Source of the DNA: BOG-908 sp965198825
GTDB taxonomy: Bacteria; Pseudomonadota; Alphaproteobacteria; Acetobacterales; Acetobacteraceae
NCBI GenBank assembly: GCA_965198825.1
Contig: CBDAQB010000003.1
Coordinates: 372,001 to 436,000 of the forward strand
Reading direction: 5' to 3'
Length of the DNA: 64,000 bases
Made by a program: the position numbers and the translations under genes. The notes under the pieces were generated by a model. The model ran no database searches. It saw only the letters and a program-made list of their open reading frames with translations, and was not told the origin of the DNA. This document shows positions 33,460 through 42,496 of this stretch, piece by piece (position 1 is the first letter of the stretch; each line of letters opens with the position of its first letter).

Positions 33460-36400
33460 TGGCAGACGGCACAGGTATCGGCGCGACTATCTTCGGCGCG
33501 CCGGAAGGCTACGATGCTCTTCTGATCGCCCGGCGCGCCGCCGAACACGAAGGCATGCTTCTGCATGTCGCACGCGACGAAAGCCGCATGACCCGCCTGG
33601 CCGACCTGCTGGCCTATTTCGCGCCCGACCTCGAGGTGCTGCGCTTCCCCGCCTGGGACTGCCTGCCCTACGACCGTGTCTCGCCGAACCCGGCTGTCGT
33701 CTCGGAGCGCATTGCCAGCCTGGCCCGCCTCTCCGAAGCCGACGCGAAGCGCTGCATCGTGCTCACCACGGTGAACGCCGCCGTTCAGCGCGTGCCGCCG
33801 CCGTGGATGTTCGATGGCGCCAGCCTCTCGCTCGCCCCTGGCAGCACCATCCAGCCCGAGAAACTCATAGCCTTCCTCGAGGCGCACGGCTACGGCCGCG
33901 CCGACACCGTCATGGAGCCTGGCGAATACGCCACGCGCGGCGGCATCATCGACATCTTCGCCAGTGGCGAAGCCGATCCCGTCCGCCTCGATCTGTTCGG
34001 CGACACCATCGAGAGCGTCCGCCGATTCGATCCCGCCACGCAGCGCAGTACCGAGCCGGCCGCCAGGTTCTCGCTGCGACCTGTCTCCGAAGTGCCGCTC
34101 GACGCCGAGAGCGTCGCGCGCTTCCGCACCGGCTGGCGCGACCTGTTCGGCCAGAACGCGGCCAAGGACCCGGTTTATGAAGCGATCTCCGAAGGCCGCC
34201 GCGCTCCGGGCATGGAGCATTGGACCCCGCTGTTCCACGACTCCATGGCAACTCTGGTCGACTACCTGAACAAGCCATCCGTCACCTTCGACCTGCAGAC
34301 CGACGACGTGCTCACCGCCCGCCTCGAGATGGTCGCGGACCACTACGAAGCCCGCCAGATGGTCACACGCGACGGCGAGGTGCCCTACCGCCCGCTGCCG
34401 CCCGACCGGCTCTATCTGGACCGTGCCGGCTGGGAGAAGATGTTCGCCGGCATGCCGGTCTTCGCCTTCAGCCCCTACGGGCGCCCCGAAGGCGGCGACG
34501 GCGTGGACGCAGGCGGCCGCCCTGGCGTGATCTTCACCCAATCTGGTGCGGCCGCGAACCACGACGTGTTCAAGCAACTCGCCGCGCAGGCGCAGAACTG
34601 GGCAGGGCAGGGCAGGCGGACCATCGTCGCAGCCTGGAGCCGCGGCTCTGCCGCACGTATCGGCGCCCTGCTACGCGAGAACGGCCTGCGCGCCGAGGAA
34701 GCGTCCGCCTGGGCCGCCACGCGCCGCCCCAAGCGCGACGTCATCAGCCTCATCACCCTCGGCCTCGAACGTGGCTTCGTGGCCGACGATTTCGCCATCG
34801 TCGGCGAGCAGGACTTGTTGGGCGAGCGCATCAGCCGGCCGCCACGCAAACGCAAGCGCGCCGACCAGTTCATCGCTGAAGCCACCGAAATTGCTCAGGG
34901 CGACCTGGTCGTGCACCAGGATTACGGCATCGGCCGCTACGATGGCCTCGAAACGCTAGACGTGGGCGCCGCCCCGCACGACTGCCTCCGCCTGATTTAC
35001 GACGGCAGCGAGAAGCTGTTCCTGCCAGTTGAGAACATCGAACTCCTGTCCCGCTTCGGCAGCGAGACGCAGGGTGTAGCCCTCGACAAGCTCGGCGGCG
35101 CCGGCTGGCAATCGCGCAAGGCGCGCATGAAGCAGCGCATACGCGACATGGCAGGCGAACTCATACGCATCGCCGCCGAACGCCGCGTGCGCGACGCCAT
35201 GTCCATCTCGCCGCCGGAAGGCAGCTGGGACGAATTCTGCGCGCGCTTTCCGTTCGCCGAAACCGACGATCAGCTCCGCGCCATCAGCGACGTTCTCGAA
35301 GACCTCAGCTCGGGCAAGCCGATGGATCGCCTCATCTGCGGCGACGTCGGCTTCGGCAAGACGGAGGTCGCCCTGCGCGCCGCCTTCGCGGTCGCCCTCT
35401 CCGGCGCACAGGTTGCCATCGTCGTGCCGACGACCCTTCTCGCACGCCAGCATTTCCGCACCTTCACCAAGCGCTTCGAAGGCCTGCCGGTCACCATCGG
35501 CCAGCTCTCCCGCATGGTCACCGCGAAGGACGCCGCTGAGACCAAGCGCGGCCTCAAGGAAGGCCAGGTCAACATCGTCATCGGCACCCACGCGCTGCTC
35601 GCGAAAGGTATCGAGTTCGCCGATCTCGGCCTGCTGATCGTGGACGAGGAGCAGCATTTCGGCGTCTCCCACAAGGAGAAGCTGAAGGCGCTCAAGGCCG
35701 ACGTTCACGTGCTCACCCTGACCGCCACGCCGATCCCGCGCACCCTTCAGCTCGCCCTCACCGGCGTGCGCGAAATGAGCATCATCGCGACGCCGCCCGT
35801 CGACCGCCTCGCCGTACGCACCTTCATTTCGCCTTTCGACCATGTCGTCATGCGCGAAGCCATTCAGCGCGAGCGCTTCCGCGGCGGCCAGGTGTTCTGC
35901 GTCGTCCCCCGCCTCGAAGACATGCCGAAGATGCAGACGCGCCTGCGCGACATCGTCCCCGAAGCCCGCATCATCGAAGCCCACGGCCGCCTCGCTCCCA
36001 CGGAGCTGGAGCGCGTCATGACCGAGTTCGGCGACGGCAAATACGACATTCTGCTCTCCACCAACATCGTCGAGAGCGGCCTCGACATGCCGGCGGTGAA
36101 CACGCTGATCATCCACCGCGCCGACATGTTCGGCCTCGGCCAGCTCTACCAGCTTCGCGGACGCGTCGGCCGCGGCAAGCAGCGCGGCTACGCCTATCTC
36201 ACCTGGCCGCCAGGTTCGAAACTCTCCGCCGCCGCCGAAAAACGCCTTAACGTCATGCAGACGCTCGACACACTCGGCGCCGGCTTCACGCTCGCCTCCC
36301 ACGACCTCGACATACGAGGCGCAGGCAACCTGCTTGGCGACGAACAGTCCGGCCACATTCGCGAAGTCGGCATCGAGTTGTACCAGCAGATGCTCGAGGA

Positions 36401-36914
36401 CGCGGTCGCCGAAATCCGCACGGAAAAAGGCCGCCGCCGCGCCGAAGACCGCGACTGGACGCCGAACATCAATCTGGGCCTCCCCGTCCTCATCCCCGAG
36501 GACTACGTGCGCGACCTTCCGGTCCGCCTGGGCCTCTACCGGCGCATCGGCGCCCTCACGTCGGACGCCGAAAGTGAAGCCATGGCCGCCGAACTCGTGG
36601 ACCGATTCGGCAAGCTGCCCGACGAAGTCGAGAACCTTCTCCAGGTCGTCCACCTGAAGCGCGCCTGCCGCGAAGCCGGTGTCGAGAAGCTGGAGGCCGG
36701 CCCCAAGGGCATGGTTCTGCAGTTCCGCGGCAACGCCTTCCGCAATCCCTCAGGCCTTGTCGCCTGGCTCGGCTCACGCAAGGGCACGATCAAGCTCCGC
36801 CCCGATCATAAGCTCGCGGTCGTGCGGGACATGAATGTCGCCGAGCGGGTGAAGACGGCTGATGAGGTATTGGGCAATTTGGTTCGGGTCGCTGGGCAGG
36901 CTAAGGCGGCTTAG
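33459..36914 (+). CDS. mfd: Transcription-repair coupling factor
   Basis: 1151 residues, the full family length. The UvrB-homology N-terminal part is followed by the RNA-polymerase interacting domain (GDLVVHQDYGIGRYDGL, near 480). The translocase has GDVGFGKTEVALRA as Walker A, DEEQHFGVSHKEKLK as the DEXH box, TATPIPRTLQLAL and QLRGRVGRG. The C-terminal TRCF domain closes the protein. Mfd removes stalled polymerase and recruits UvrA. The ATG overlaps the sdhE stop. A repeat copy follows the stop. Confidence 0.97.
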   Translation: MADGTGIGATIFGAPEGYDALLIARRAAEHEGMLLHVARDESRMTRLADLLAYFAPDLEVLRFPAWDCLPYDRVSPNPAVVSERIASLARLSEADAKRCIVLTTVNAAVQRVPPPWMFDGASLSLAPGSTIQPEKLIAFLEAHGYGRADTVMEPGEYATRGGIIDIFASGEADPVRLDLFGDTIESVRRFDPATQRSTEPAARFSLRPVSEVPLDAESVARFRTGWRDLFGQNAAKDPVYEAISEGRRAPGMEHWTPLFHDSMATLVDYLNKPSVTFDLQTDDVLTARLEMVADHYEARQMVTRDGEVPYRPLPPDRLYLDRAGWEKMFAGMPVFAFSPYGRPEGGDGVDAGGRPGVIFTQSGAAANHDVFKQLAAQAQNWAGQGRRTIVAAWSRGSAARIGALLRENGLRAEEASAWAATRRPKRDVISLITLGLERGFVADDFAIVGEQDLLGERISRPPRKRKRADQFIAEATEIAQGDLVVHQDYGIGRYDGLETLDVGAAPHDCLRLIYDGSEKLFLPVENIELLSRFGSETQGVALDKLGGAGWQSRKARMKQRIRDMAGELIRIAAERRVRDAMSISPPEGSWDEFCARFPFAETDDQLRAISDVLEDLSSGKPMDRLICGDVGFGKTEVALRAAFAVALSGAQVAIVVPTTLLARQHFRTFTKRFEGLPVTIGQLSRMVTAKDAAETKRGLKEGQVNIVIGTHALLAKGIEFADLGLLIVDEEQHFGVSHKEKLKALKADVHVLTLTATPIPRTLQLALTGVREMSIIATPPVDRLAVRTFISPFDHVVMREAIQRERFRGGQVFCVVPRLEDMPKMQTRLRDIVPEARIIEAHGRLAPTELERVMTEFGDGKYDILLSTNIVESGLDMPAVNTLIIHRADMFGLGQLYQLRGRVGRGKQRGYAYLTWPPGSKLSAAAEKRLNVMQTLDTLGAGFTLASHDLDIRGAGNLLGDEQSGHIREVGIELYQQMLEDAVAEIRTEKGRRRAEDRDWTPNINLGLPVLIPEDYVRDLPVRLGLYRRIGALTSDAESEAMAAELVDRFGKLPDEVENLLQVVHLKRACREAGVEKLEAGPKGMVLQFRGNAFRNPSGLVAWLGSRKGTIKLRPDHKLAVVRDMNVAERVKTADEVLGNLVRVAGQAKAA

Positions 36915-36923
36915 AAGCAAGAA

Positions 36924-37035
36924 CTTCTTTTTTGAAAAAAAGAAGCAAAAAACTTTTGCGACGTTAGGCCGGGTTTGCGGAAGTGCCGGGCCTAAACATG
37001 CAAAAGTTTTTTGGTTCTTTTTTTCAAAAAAGAAC
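36924..37035. repeat. Nested-palindrome repeat, copy 8
   Basis: Orientation R, between the convergent mfd and glutamine synthetase genes, 9 bases after the mfd stop and 53 bases from the glnII stop. Its spacer is the closest relative of the spacer fragment left in the truncated copy 12. Confidence 0.93.
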
Positions 37036-37088
37036 GCCTTCCTTCCCACCACCGCTGCACAGATTTTGTGCAGCGGCAGGCCTAGTCG

Positions 37089-38108
37089 TTAGGCAGTCGG
37101 AACGGTAGCAATGGTGGCGAGAATGCGCGAGGCGATCTGGTATGGGTCGCCCTGCGAGTTCGGGCGGCGGTCTTCCAGATAGCCGCGGTAGCCATTATTG
37201 GCGAAGCTGTGCGGCACCCGGATGGAGGCGCCGCGGTCTGCGATACCGTAGCTGAACTGGTGGATGGACTGAGTCTCGTGCTTGCCGGTCAGGCGCATGT
37301 GGTTGTCCGGACCGTAAACCGCGATGTGCTCTTCCTTGGCGTCTTCGAACGCCTTCATCAGCTTTTCGAAATATTCCTTGCCGCCGACTTCGCGCAGGTA
37401 GGTGGTCGAGAAGTTGGCGTGCATGCCTGAGCCGTTCCAGTCGGTGTCGCCGAGCGGCTTGCAGTGGTATTCAACGTCGATGCCGTATTTTTCGGTGAGA
37501 CGCTGAAGCAGGTAGCGGGCGACCCACATTTCGTCGGCAGCCTTCTTGGAGCCCTTGCCGAAGATCTGGAACTCCCACTGGCCTTTCGCCACTTCGGCAT
37601 TGATGCCTTCGTGGTTGATGCCGGCGTCGAGGCAGATGTCGAGGTGCTCTTCGACGATCTTGCGGGCGATGTCGCCCACGTTGCTGTAGCCGACGCCGGT
37701 GTAGTAGGGCCCCTGCGGCGCAGGATAGCCGGAGGTAGGAAAGCCGAGCGGGCGGCCGTCCTTATAGAAGAAGTATTCCTGCTCGAAGCCGAACCAGGCG
37801 CCCGGGTCGTCGAGGATGGTGGCGCGGCCGTTCGACGGGTGTGGCGTGACACCGTCCGGCATCATCACTTCGCACATGACGATGGCGCCGTTCAGGCGCT
37901 GGCTGTCCGGATAGACGGCGACCGGCTTGAGCAGGCAATCGGAGCTTCCGCCCTCGGCCTGCTTCGTCGAGCTGCCGTCGAAGCCCCACATCGGCAGTTC
38001 TTCGAGCTTCGGGAAGCTGGCGAATTCCTTGATCTGGGTCTTGCCGCGAATATTGGGGACGGGCGTGTAACCGTCCAGCCAAATATACTCCAGTTTGTAT
38101 TTCGTCAT
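37089..38108 (-). CDS. glnII: Glutamine synthetase type II (eukaryote-like)
   Basis: 339 residues, the length of GSII rather than the ~470-residue GSI. The beta-Grasp domain starts KLEYIWLDGY, and the family motifs WGFDGSST, FGFEQEYF, GINAEVAKGQWEFQ and NGSGMHANFST are present. It makes glutamine from glutamate, ammonia and ATP, and feeds the GltBD cycle encoded earlier in the window. GSII in bacteria is typically a second, nitrogen-regulated enzyme next to GSI. It stands alone, with 244 bases to the divergent DUF3034 operon. No sigma-54 promoter could be read with confidence. Confidence 0.95.
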   Translation of the reverse strand: MTKYKLEYIWLDGYTPVPNIRGKTQIKEFASFPKLEELPMWGFDGSSTKQAEGGSSDCLLKPVAVYPDSQRLNGAIVMCEVMMPDGVTPHPSNGRATILDDPGAWFGFEQEYFFYKDGRPLGFPTSGYPAPQGPYYTGVGYSNVGDIARKIVEEHLDICLDAGINHEGINAEVAKGQWEFQIFGKGSKKAADEMWVARYLLQRLTEKYGIDVEYHCKPLGDTDWNGSGMHANFSTTYLREVGGKEYFEKLMKAFEDAKEEHIAVYGPDNHMRLTGKHETQSIHQFSYGIADRGASIRVPHSFANNGYRGYLEDRRPNSQGDPYQIASRILATIATVPTA

Positions 38109-38351
38109 TCAGTGATCTTCTCATTGCTCTCGTGGAGGGAGGTCCAGGACCGGCGCAGAGCCCGATCCGCCTGCCTCGTGAAGCAGCATCCGTGCCAATT
38201 TGCCGCCCTCCAACTCTCTGACCGGCTGTGGCAGTAGAGCCGCGACCGTAACCAATACTTCGCAAAATGGACCTGGTAGCTCAGCAGAGCCTTTACACTA
38301 CCTGAGGTTGTGCTTTATGAAGGATTGACAGCGAGGACGGGAATGACGAGG

Positions 38352-38371
38352 CGTGCACAAAATTTTGCACG
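38352..38371. promoter_or_regulatory. Inverted repeat over the DUF3034 start
   Basis: CGTGCA and TGCACG form perfect 6-bp arms around an A/T core (CAAAATTT). The first arm contains the GTG used as the start codon of the DUF3034 gene. It could be an operator or an RNA hairpin that hides the start. If the true start is the in-frame TTG at 38365, the palindrome would lie partly upstream of it. Confidence 0.35.
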
Positions 38372-39234
38372 AGGGCTTACGGGGCACTGTATTCGTGCTG
38401 CTGGTTTGGCTCGCCTGCGGGACGGCGCAGGCACAGGACAGCGGCCGGCTTCTGGCGACATCGGGCGTGACGCAGGTGGAGGGCGCCGGCGGCGGCGGCC
38501 TGAACCCCTGGGCGCTCATCAGCGGCTATGGCACGCGCAACGACATCGGCGCCAATGTGCACGACACGGTCGTGGACTTGCCGGACTTCCTGCTGAACTC
38601 GGCCGGAGCATCGGTCGGCGTGTTCGACCGGATGGAGATTTCCTACACCCACGCCTGGTTCGATACTGGCCGCGCCGGCGAGCGGCTGGGGCTCGGGCGT
38701 GGCTACCAGTTCCACCTCGACACCGCAGGGCTGAAACTGCGTGTCCTCGGCAACGCCGTCTATGACCAGGACACCTGGATCCCCGAGATCTCGGTGGGCG
38801 CCGAGTTCAAGGCTGCGGACCGGCATGCCGTGCTTGCGGCCATCGGCGCCAGAAGCCCTGACGGTGCGGATTTCTATGTCGCCGCAACCAAGCTGTTTTT
38901 GGCAGAGAGCCTGCTCGTGGATCTGACGGTGAGCGCCACCAAGGCCAACCAGTTCGGGCTGCTGGGCTTCGGCGGCGACCGCAGCGACTCCTACCATCCC
39001 GAGGTGGGCGCGTCGGCAGCGCTTCTGCTGACACGCAAGCTGGCAATCGGCGCAGAGATACGCACCAAGCCGGACAATCTGGGCTTCGCCCGGGAGGGCA
39101 ACGCCTACGATGCGTTCATCGCCTACTTCATCAACAAGCACGCGTCGGCGACCCTGGCCTTCACGGCACTCGGGCCAATTGCCAGGCAAGGCGAGCAGAA
39201 CGGCGTCTATTTCTCCGCACAGGTCGGTTTCTAA
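38353..39234 (+). CDS. DUF3034 outer-membrane protein
   Basis: 293 residues. An N-terminal signal peptide (GTVFVLLVWLACGTAQAQ, cleaved before D) is followed by alternating beta-strand-like segments. The final residues VYFSAQVGF end in Phe, as outer-membrane beta-barrels do. It matches the DUF3034 family, whose function is unknown. It is the first gene of a four-gene operon with an exported truncated haemoglobin, a copper protein and a c-di-GMP enzyme. The GTG start is provisional. The stop overlaps the next ATG (TAATG). Confidence 0.82.
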   Translation: MHKILHEGLRGTVFVLLVWLACGTAQAQDSGRLLATSGVTQVEGAGGGGLNPWALISGYGTRNDIGANVHDTVVDLPDFLLNSAGASVGVFDRMEISYTHAWFDTGRAGERLGLGRGYQFHLDTAGLKLRVLGNAVYDQDTWIPEISVGAEFKAADRHAVLAAIGARSPDGADFYVAATKLFLAESLLVDLTVSATKANQFGLLGFGGDRSDSYHPEVGASAALLLTRKLAIGAEIRTKPDNLGFAREGNAYDAFIAYFINKHASATLAFTALGPIARQGEQNGVYFSAQVGF

Positions 39235-39674
39235 TGCGTTACGATCTACTCAAGTCTCTGCTGGTCACCAGCCTCCTTGCCATTCTCGGGGCCGCCCCGC
39301 TTACACCGGCGGCGGCCTCAGAGACCCTTTACGGGAAGCTCGGTGGCGAACCGGGCGTCAAGCGCATCGTCAACGACACGATCGACCTCTATGTCAGCGA
39401 CCCACGGCTCCATGGCTATTTCGACAACATCAATCCGGGTTGGCTGAAGCCGCGCTTTGCGACCTACATCTGCTTCGTCGCTGACGGGCCCTGCGTTTAT
39501 CGCCACCGCTCCATGGCGGCCACCCACAAGGGGCTGCATGTGGACGAGACGGCCTTCGATGCCACCGTCGAGGATCTGCAGCAGGCCATGCGCCAGCAGT
39601 CGGTTCCGTTCTGGCTCCAGAACAGGCTGCTCGCGCGCCTCGCACCCTTGGAGCGCTCGATTGTTACACGTTAA
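39234..39674 (+). CDS. Exported group 1 truncated haemoglobin
   Basis: 146 residues. A signal peptide (LLKSLLVTSLLAILGAAPLTPAAA) precedes a truncated globin: LYGKLGGEPGV, then YFDNINPGWLKPRF and the proximal haem ligand H98 in MAATHKGL. Two cysteines, C80 and C87, flank the GP turn and could form a disulfide, which suits the periplasm. Truncated globins bind oxygen or NO. A secreted form is unusual, and here it lies between an outer-membrane protein and a cupredoxin. Its last 14 bases overlap the cupredoxin frame. Confidence 0.88.
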   Translation: MRYDLLKSLLVTSLLAILGAAPLTPAAASETLYGKLGGEPGVKRIVNDTIDLYVSDPRLHGYFDNINPGWLKPRFATYICFVADGPCVYRHRSMAATHKGLHVDETAFDATVEDLQQAMRQQSVPFWLQNRLLARLAPLERSIVTR

Positions 39675-39984
39675 GCGCGCGGCGCTCGCGGCAGCGGCGC
39701 TGCTTCTGACCGGCGCCGCCATCGTCGCCGGCCGCACCGAAGTGGATCAGATCGGCCGCGCCTTCACCGTCGCCGGCATCCAGATACATGCCGGCGACAC
39801 CATCGACTTCATGAACAAGGACGATTTCGACCACCAGATCTATATCGACTCGCCAGCCTTCACCTTCGAATCCGACGAGTCCGCTCCCGGTGAGAAAGTC
39901 AGCGTGAGGATACCAGTCACGGGCACGTTCGAGGTGCGCTGCCACATCCATCCCAAGATGCTCCTGACCCTTACCGTGAACTGA
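39661..39984 (+). CDS. Cupredoxin-like type I copper protein
   Basis: 107 residues. A signal peptide-like start (RAALAAAALLLTGAAIVAG) is followed by a small cupredoxin fold. The type I copper ligands are all visible: H58 in DDFDHQI, and C94, H97 and M100 in CHIHPKM. Similar proteins are often named methylamine utilization proteins. It should carry electrons in the periplasm. The TTG at 39661 has GGAG 6 bases before it. It overlaps the haemoglobin gene, which supports cotranslation. Confidence 0.83.
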   Translation: MLHVKRAALAAAALLLTGAAIVAGRTEVDQIGRAFTVAGIQIHAGDTIDFMNKDDFDHQIYIDSPAFTFESDESAPGEKVSVRIPVTGTFEVRCHIHPKMLLTLTVN

Positions 39985-39987
39985 AGA

Positions 39988-42369
39988 ATGCGCATGACAA
40001 TCCGCTTCAAGATCATGACCGGTTGTCTGGCGCTCACGCTCCTTTTCGGCCTGCTCGCCGCCTTCAACCAGGTAGGCCAGCGCCGCCTCGGCGCACTCGC
40101 TCTCGATATCTACGACAACGGCTTCATGACGGTGAGCTACCTGCGCTCGGCGCAAATCGAATTTGCGCAGGTCTCGTCGACCGCCGGCGCGCCGTCGGCC
40201 GACATGTCGTCCGACATCCTCTCTGACCTCGATGTCGTCGTCGAACGCGCCATGTCGCCCCGCGGGAAATCGCAGGCCAAGACATTGCGGGCGGAAGTCG
40301 CGGCAGCGCTCCCGAAGCTTGCGGTTGACCGCGCGGTCGCCATTCCGGTGCAGAAGCGCTTCGAAAGCGTTGTCGAAAGCTTTGCCGACGACGGCTACCG
40401 CTACCGGCGCAGCGCCAGCGCGCTCATCAACGCGCAGATACAGCAGAACTGGCTTGCCATCGGCGGCTGCCTCGTGGCGGCCATCGCTATTACTCTGCTG
40501 ATCAGCCACCTCATCGCGCCACGTGTCGTGCACGCCGTTCGCGTCGCCCAATCCATCGCAGGCGGCCGCCTCGACAACAAGATCGACGTACGCGGCCACG
40601 GCGAAACCGCCGACCTTCTGCGCGCGCTTGCCATGATGCAGGCGAGCATCGCCGCAGCCATGGCGCGCATCAAGGCGCTCATGGACCAGCAGGCCGCCAT
40701 ACACGCGGGCGAAACAGCCCTGCACAATGCCCAGATGTCCGCCGCTCTCGACAACATGAGCCAGGGTCTTTGCCTTTTCGATGCCGACAAGCGGCTCGTG
40801 GTGGCGAACCGGCGCTTCGCCAGCATGTTCGGCGTTCCCACGCTCGGCGCCGATGTCGAGGGCGTTCTCACCGCGGCCGGCCTGTCCGCCCTCATCGACG
40901 TCTCAGGCGGCGAAGTCGAAGCGCTTTCGTGCGAACTGCCGGACGGCAGGCTGATCGCCGTATCGCAGCATTCGGTCGATGGCGGCGGCTGGGTCGGCAC
41001 CTACGACGATGTCTCCGAGCGCCGCGCCGCAGAGGCAAGGCTCGCCCACATGGCGCGGCACGACGTGCTGACCGGCCTGCCGAACCGGCTGCTGTTCAGC
41101 GAGCACACCCAACAGATCCTGGCGAAGGAACAGACCGCAGGCGGCGCCATGCTGTGCCTCGGCCTCGACCGCTTCAAGACGATCAACGACACCTTCGGCC
41201 ACGCGGCCGGCGACGCGCTGCTCATGGCTGTCGCCGAACGCATCAAGGCCTGCACACGCGACGGCGATATGGTCAGCCGGCTCGGCGGCGACGAATTTGG
41301 CATCGTGCAAACAAGCGGCACGCAGCCGGCCGCCGCGACATCGCTCGCCAGCCGCCTGATCGAAATCCTCGCTGAGCCCTTCGAAATCGACGCGCAAACA
41401 GTCGAGATAGGCGTCAGCATCGGCATCGTTCTCGGCGAGAACATGACGGTGGCGCGGCCCGACCTGCTTCTGCAATGCGCCGACCTCGCACTCGCGCGCG
41501 CGAAGGCGGACGGCGGCAGCTGCTACCGCTTCTTCGAAGCCGCCATGGACATGCGCATGCAGGCGCGCCGCGCGCTCGAGGTCGATTTGCGCGGCGCGCT
41601 CGGCCGCGATGAACTGGAGCTCTATTACCAGCCGCAGGTCTCCGTCGATCGGCGGCTCACCGGCTTCGAGGCGTTGCTGCGCTGGCACCATCCGCGCCGC
41701 GGCCTCGTCAGCCCTGCCGAATTCATCCCCCTCGCGGAAGAGCTTGGCCTGATCGGCGCACTGGGCGACTGGGTGCTGAAACGCGCCTGCGCCGCCGCCG
41801 CGTTATGGCCGCCGCACCTGAAAGTCGCCGTCAATCTCTCGCCCGTGCAGTTCCGCGGCCGCGTCCTGACTGACGATGTCTCGGCCGCCCTCGCCGCCTC
41901 AGGCCTGGCCCCAGGCCGCCTCGAACTCGAAATCACCGAAGCCGTGCTGATGGGCGACGACGAGAACGTGCTGCAGACCCTCCACCTCCTGCGCGACCTC
42001 GGCGTGCGTATCGCCATGGACGATTTCGGCACCGGCTATTCGTCGCTCGGCTACCTGCGCCGCTTTCCGTTCGACAAGATCAAGATCGACCAGTCCTTCG
42101 TTCAGGGCATGACCCACCGCGACGACTGCATGGCCATCGTCCGTGCCGTCATCGGCCTCGGCCGCTCGCTGGGCATCGCCGTGAATGCCGAGGGCGTGGA
42201 AACCGAAGAACAGCTCGCTCAACTCCGCGACGAAGGGTGCGGCGAGCTGCAGGGCTATTTGTTCAGCAAACCGCAGCCGGAGGGCGCCATTGCGGGGATG
42301 GTGCTTCGGCTTGGTCCTCCCGTGGTGGATGTCGTCCAGGAGAGGAGCAAGGAAGCCGTTCTTTTTTGA
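39988..42369 (+). CDS. Membrane GGDEF-EAL c-di-GMP enzyme with PAS domain
   Basis: 793 residues. Membrane helices at about 8-26 and 154-176 enclose a ~125-residue periplasmic sensor, followed by a HAMP-like region and a PAS domain (DNMSQGLCLFDADKRLVVAN). The GGDEF domain is intact (RLGGDEF) and has an RxxD inhibitory site five residues before it (RDGD). The EAL domain is also intact (FEALLRW, VNLSP, DDFGTGYSS, AEGVET), so both synthesis and breakdown of c-di-GMP are possible. It follows the copper protein by 3 bases. The TGA stop and last residues lie within repeat copy 9. Confidence 0.92.
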   Translation: MRMTIRFKIMTGCLALTLLFGLLAAFNQVGQRRLGALALDIYDNGFMTVSYLRSAQIEFAQVSSTAGAPSADMSSDILSDLDVVVERAMSPRGKSQAKTLRAEVAAALPKLAVDRAVAIPVQKRFESVVESFADDGYRYRRSASALINAQIQQNWLAIGGCLVAAIAITLLISHLIAPRVVHAVRVAQSIAGGRLDNKIDVRGHGETADLLRALAMMQASIAAAMARIKALMDQQAAIHAGETALHNAQMSAALDNMSQGLCLFDADKRLVVANRRFASMFGVPTLGADVEGVLTAAGLSALIDVSGGEVEALSCELPDGRLIAVSQHSVDGGGWVGTYDDVSERRAAEARLAHMARHDVLTGLPNRLLFSEHTQQILAKEQTAGGAMLCLGLDRFKTINDTFGHAAGDALLMAVAERIKACTRDGDMVSRLGGDEFGIVQTSGTQPAAATSLASRLIEILAEPFEIDAQTVEIGVSIGIVLGENMTVARPDLLLQCADLALARAKADGGSCYRFFEAAMDMRMQARRALEVDLRGALGRDELELYYQPQVSVDRRLTGFEALLRWHHPRRGLVSPAEFIPLAEELGLIGALGDWVLKRACAAAALWPPHLKVAVNLSPVQFRGRVLTDDVSAALAASGLAPGRLELEITEAVLMGDDENVLQTLHLLRDLGVRIAMDDFGTGYSSLGYLRRFPFDKIKIDQSFVQGMTHRDDCMAIVRAVIGLGRSLGIAVNAEGVETEEQLAQLRDEGCGELQGYLFSKPQPEGAIAGMVLRLGPPVVDVVQERSKEAVLF

Positions 42370-42468
42370 AAAAAAGAACCAAAAAACTTCTGCACGTTTA
42401 GGCGGAGCGTTCCCAAGACCTCGGTCCCAAGTCGCAAAAGTTTTTTGCTTCTTTTTTCAAAAAAGAAG
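42358..42468. repeat. Nested-palindrome repeat, copy 9 (overlaps a stop codon)
   Basis: Orientation F. Its left hairpin supplies the last three residues and the TGA stop of the GGDEF-EAL gene. The spacer carries CCTCGGTCCC, the reverse form of the shared block. Confidence 0.92.
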
Positions 42469-42496
42469 TCCCTCCTTCCTCTATGGGACAGAACAA

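Noticed and set aside
38268..38312. tRNA-like text GGTAGCTCAGCAGAGC
   Set aside because: The D-arm resemblance is not followed by an anticodon arm or a T-arm (no GGTTCGAATCC-like block), and no acceptor stem can be paired.
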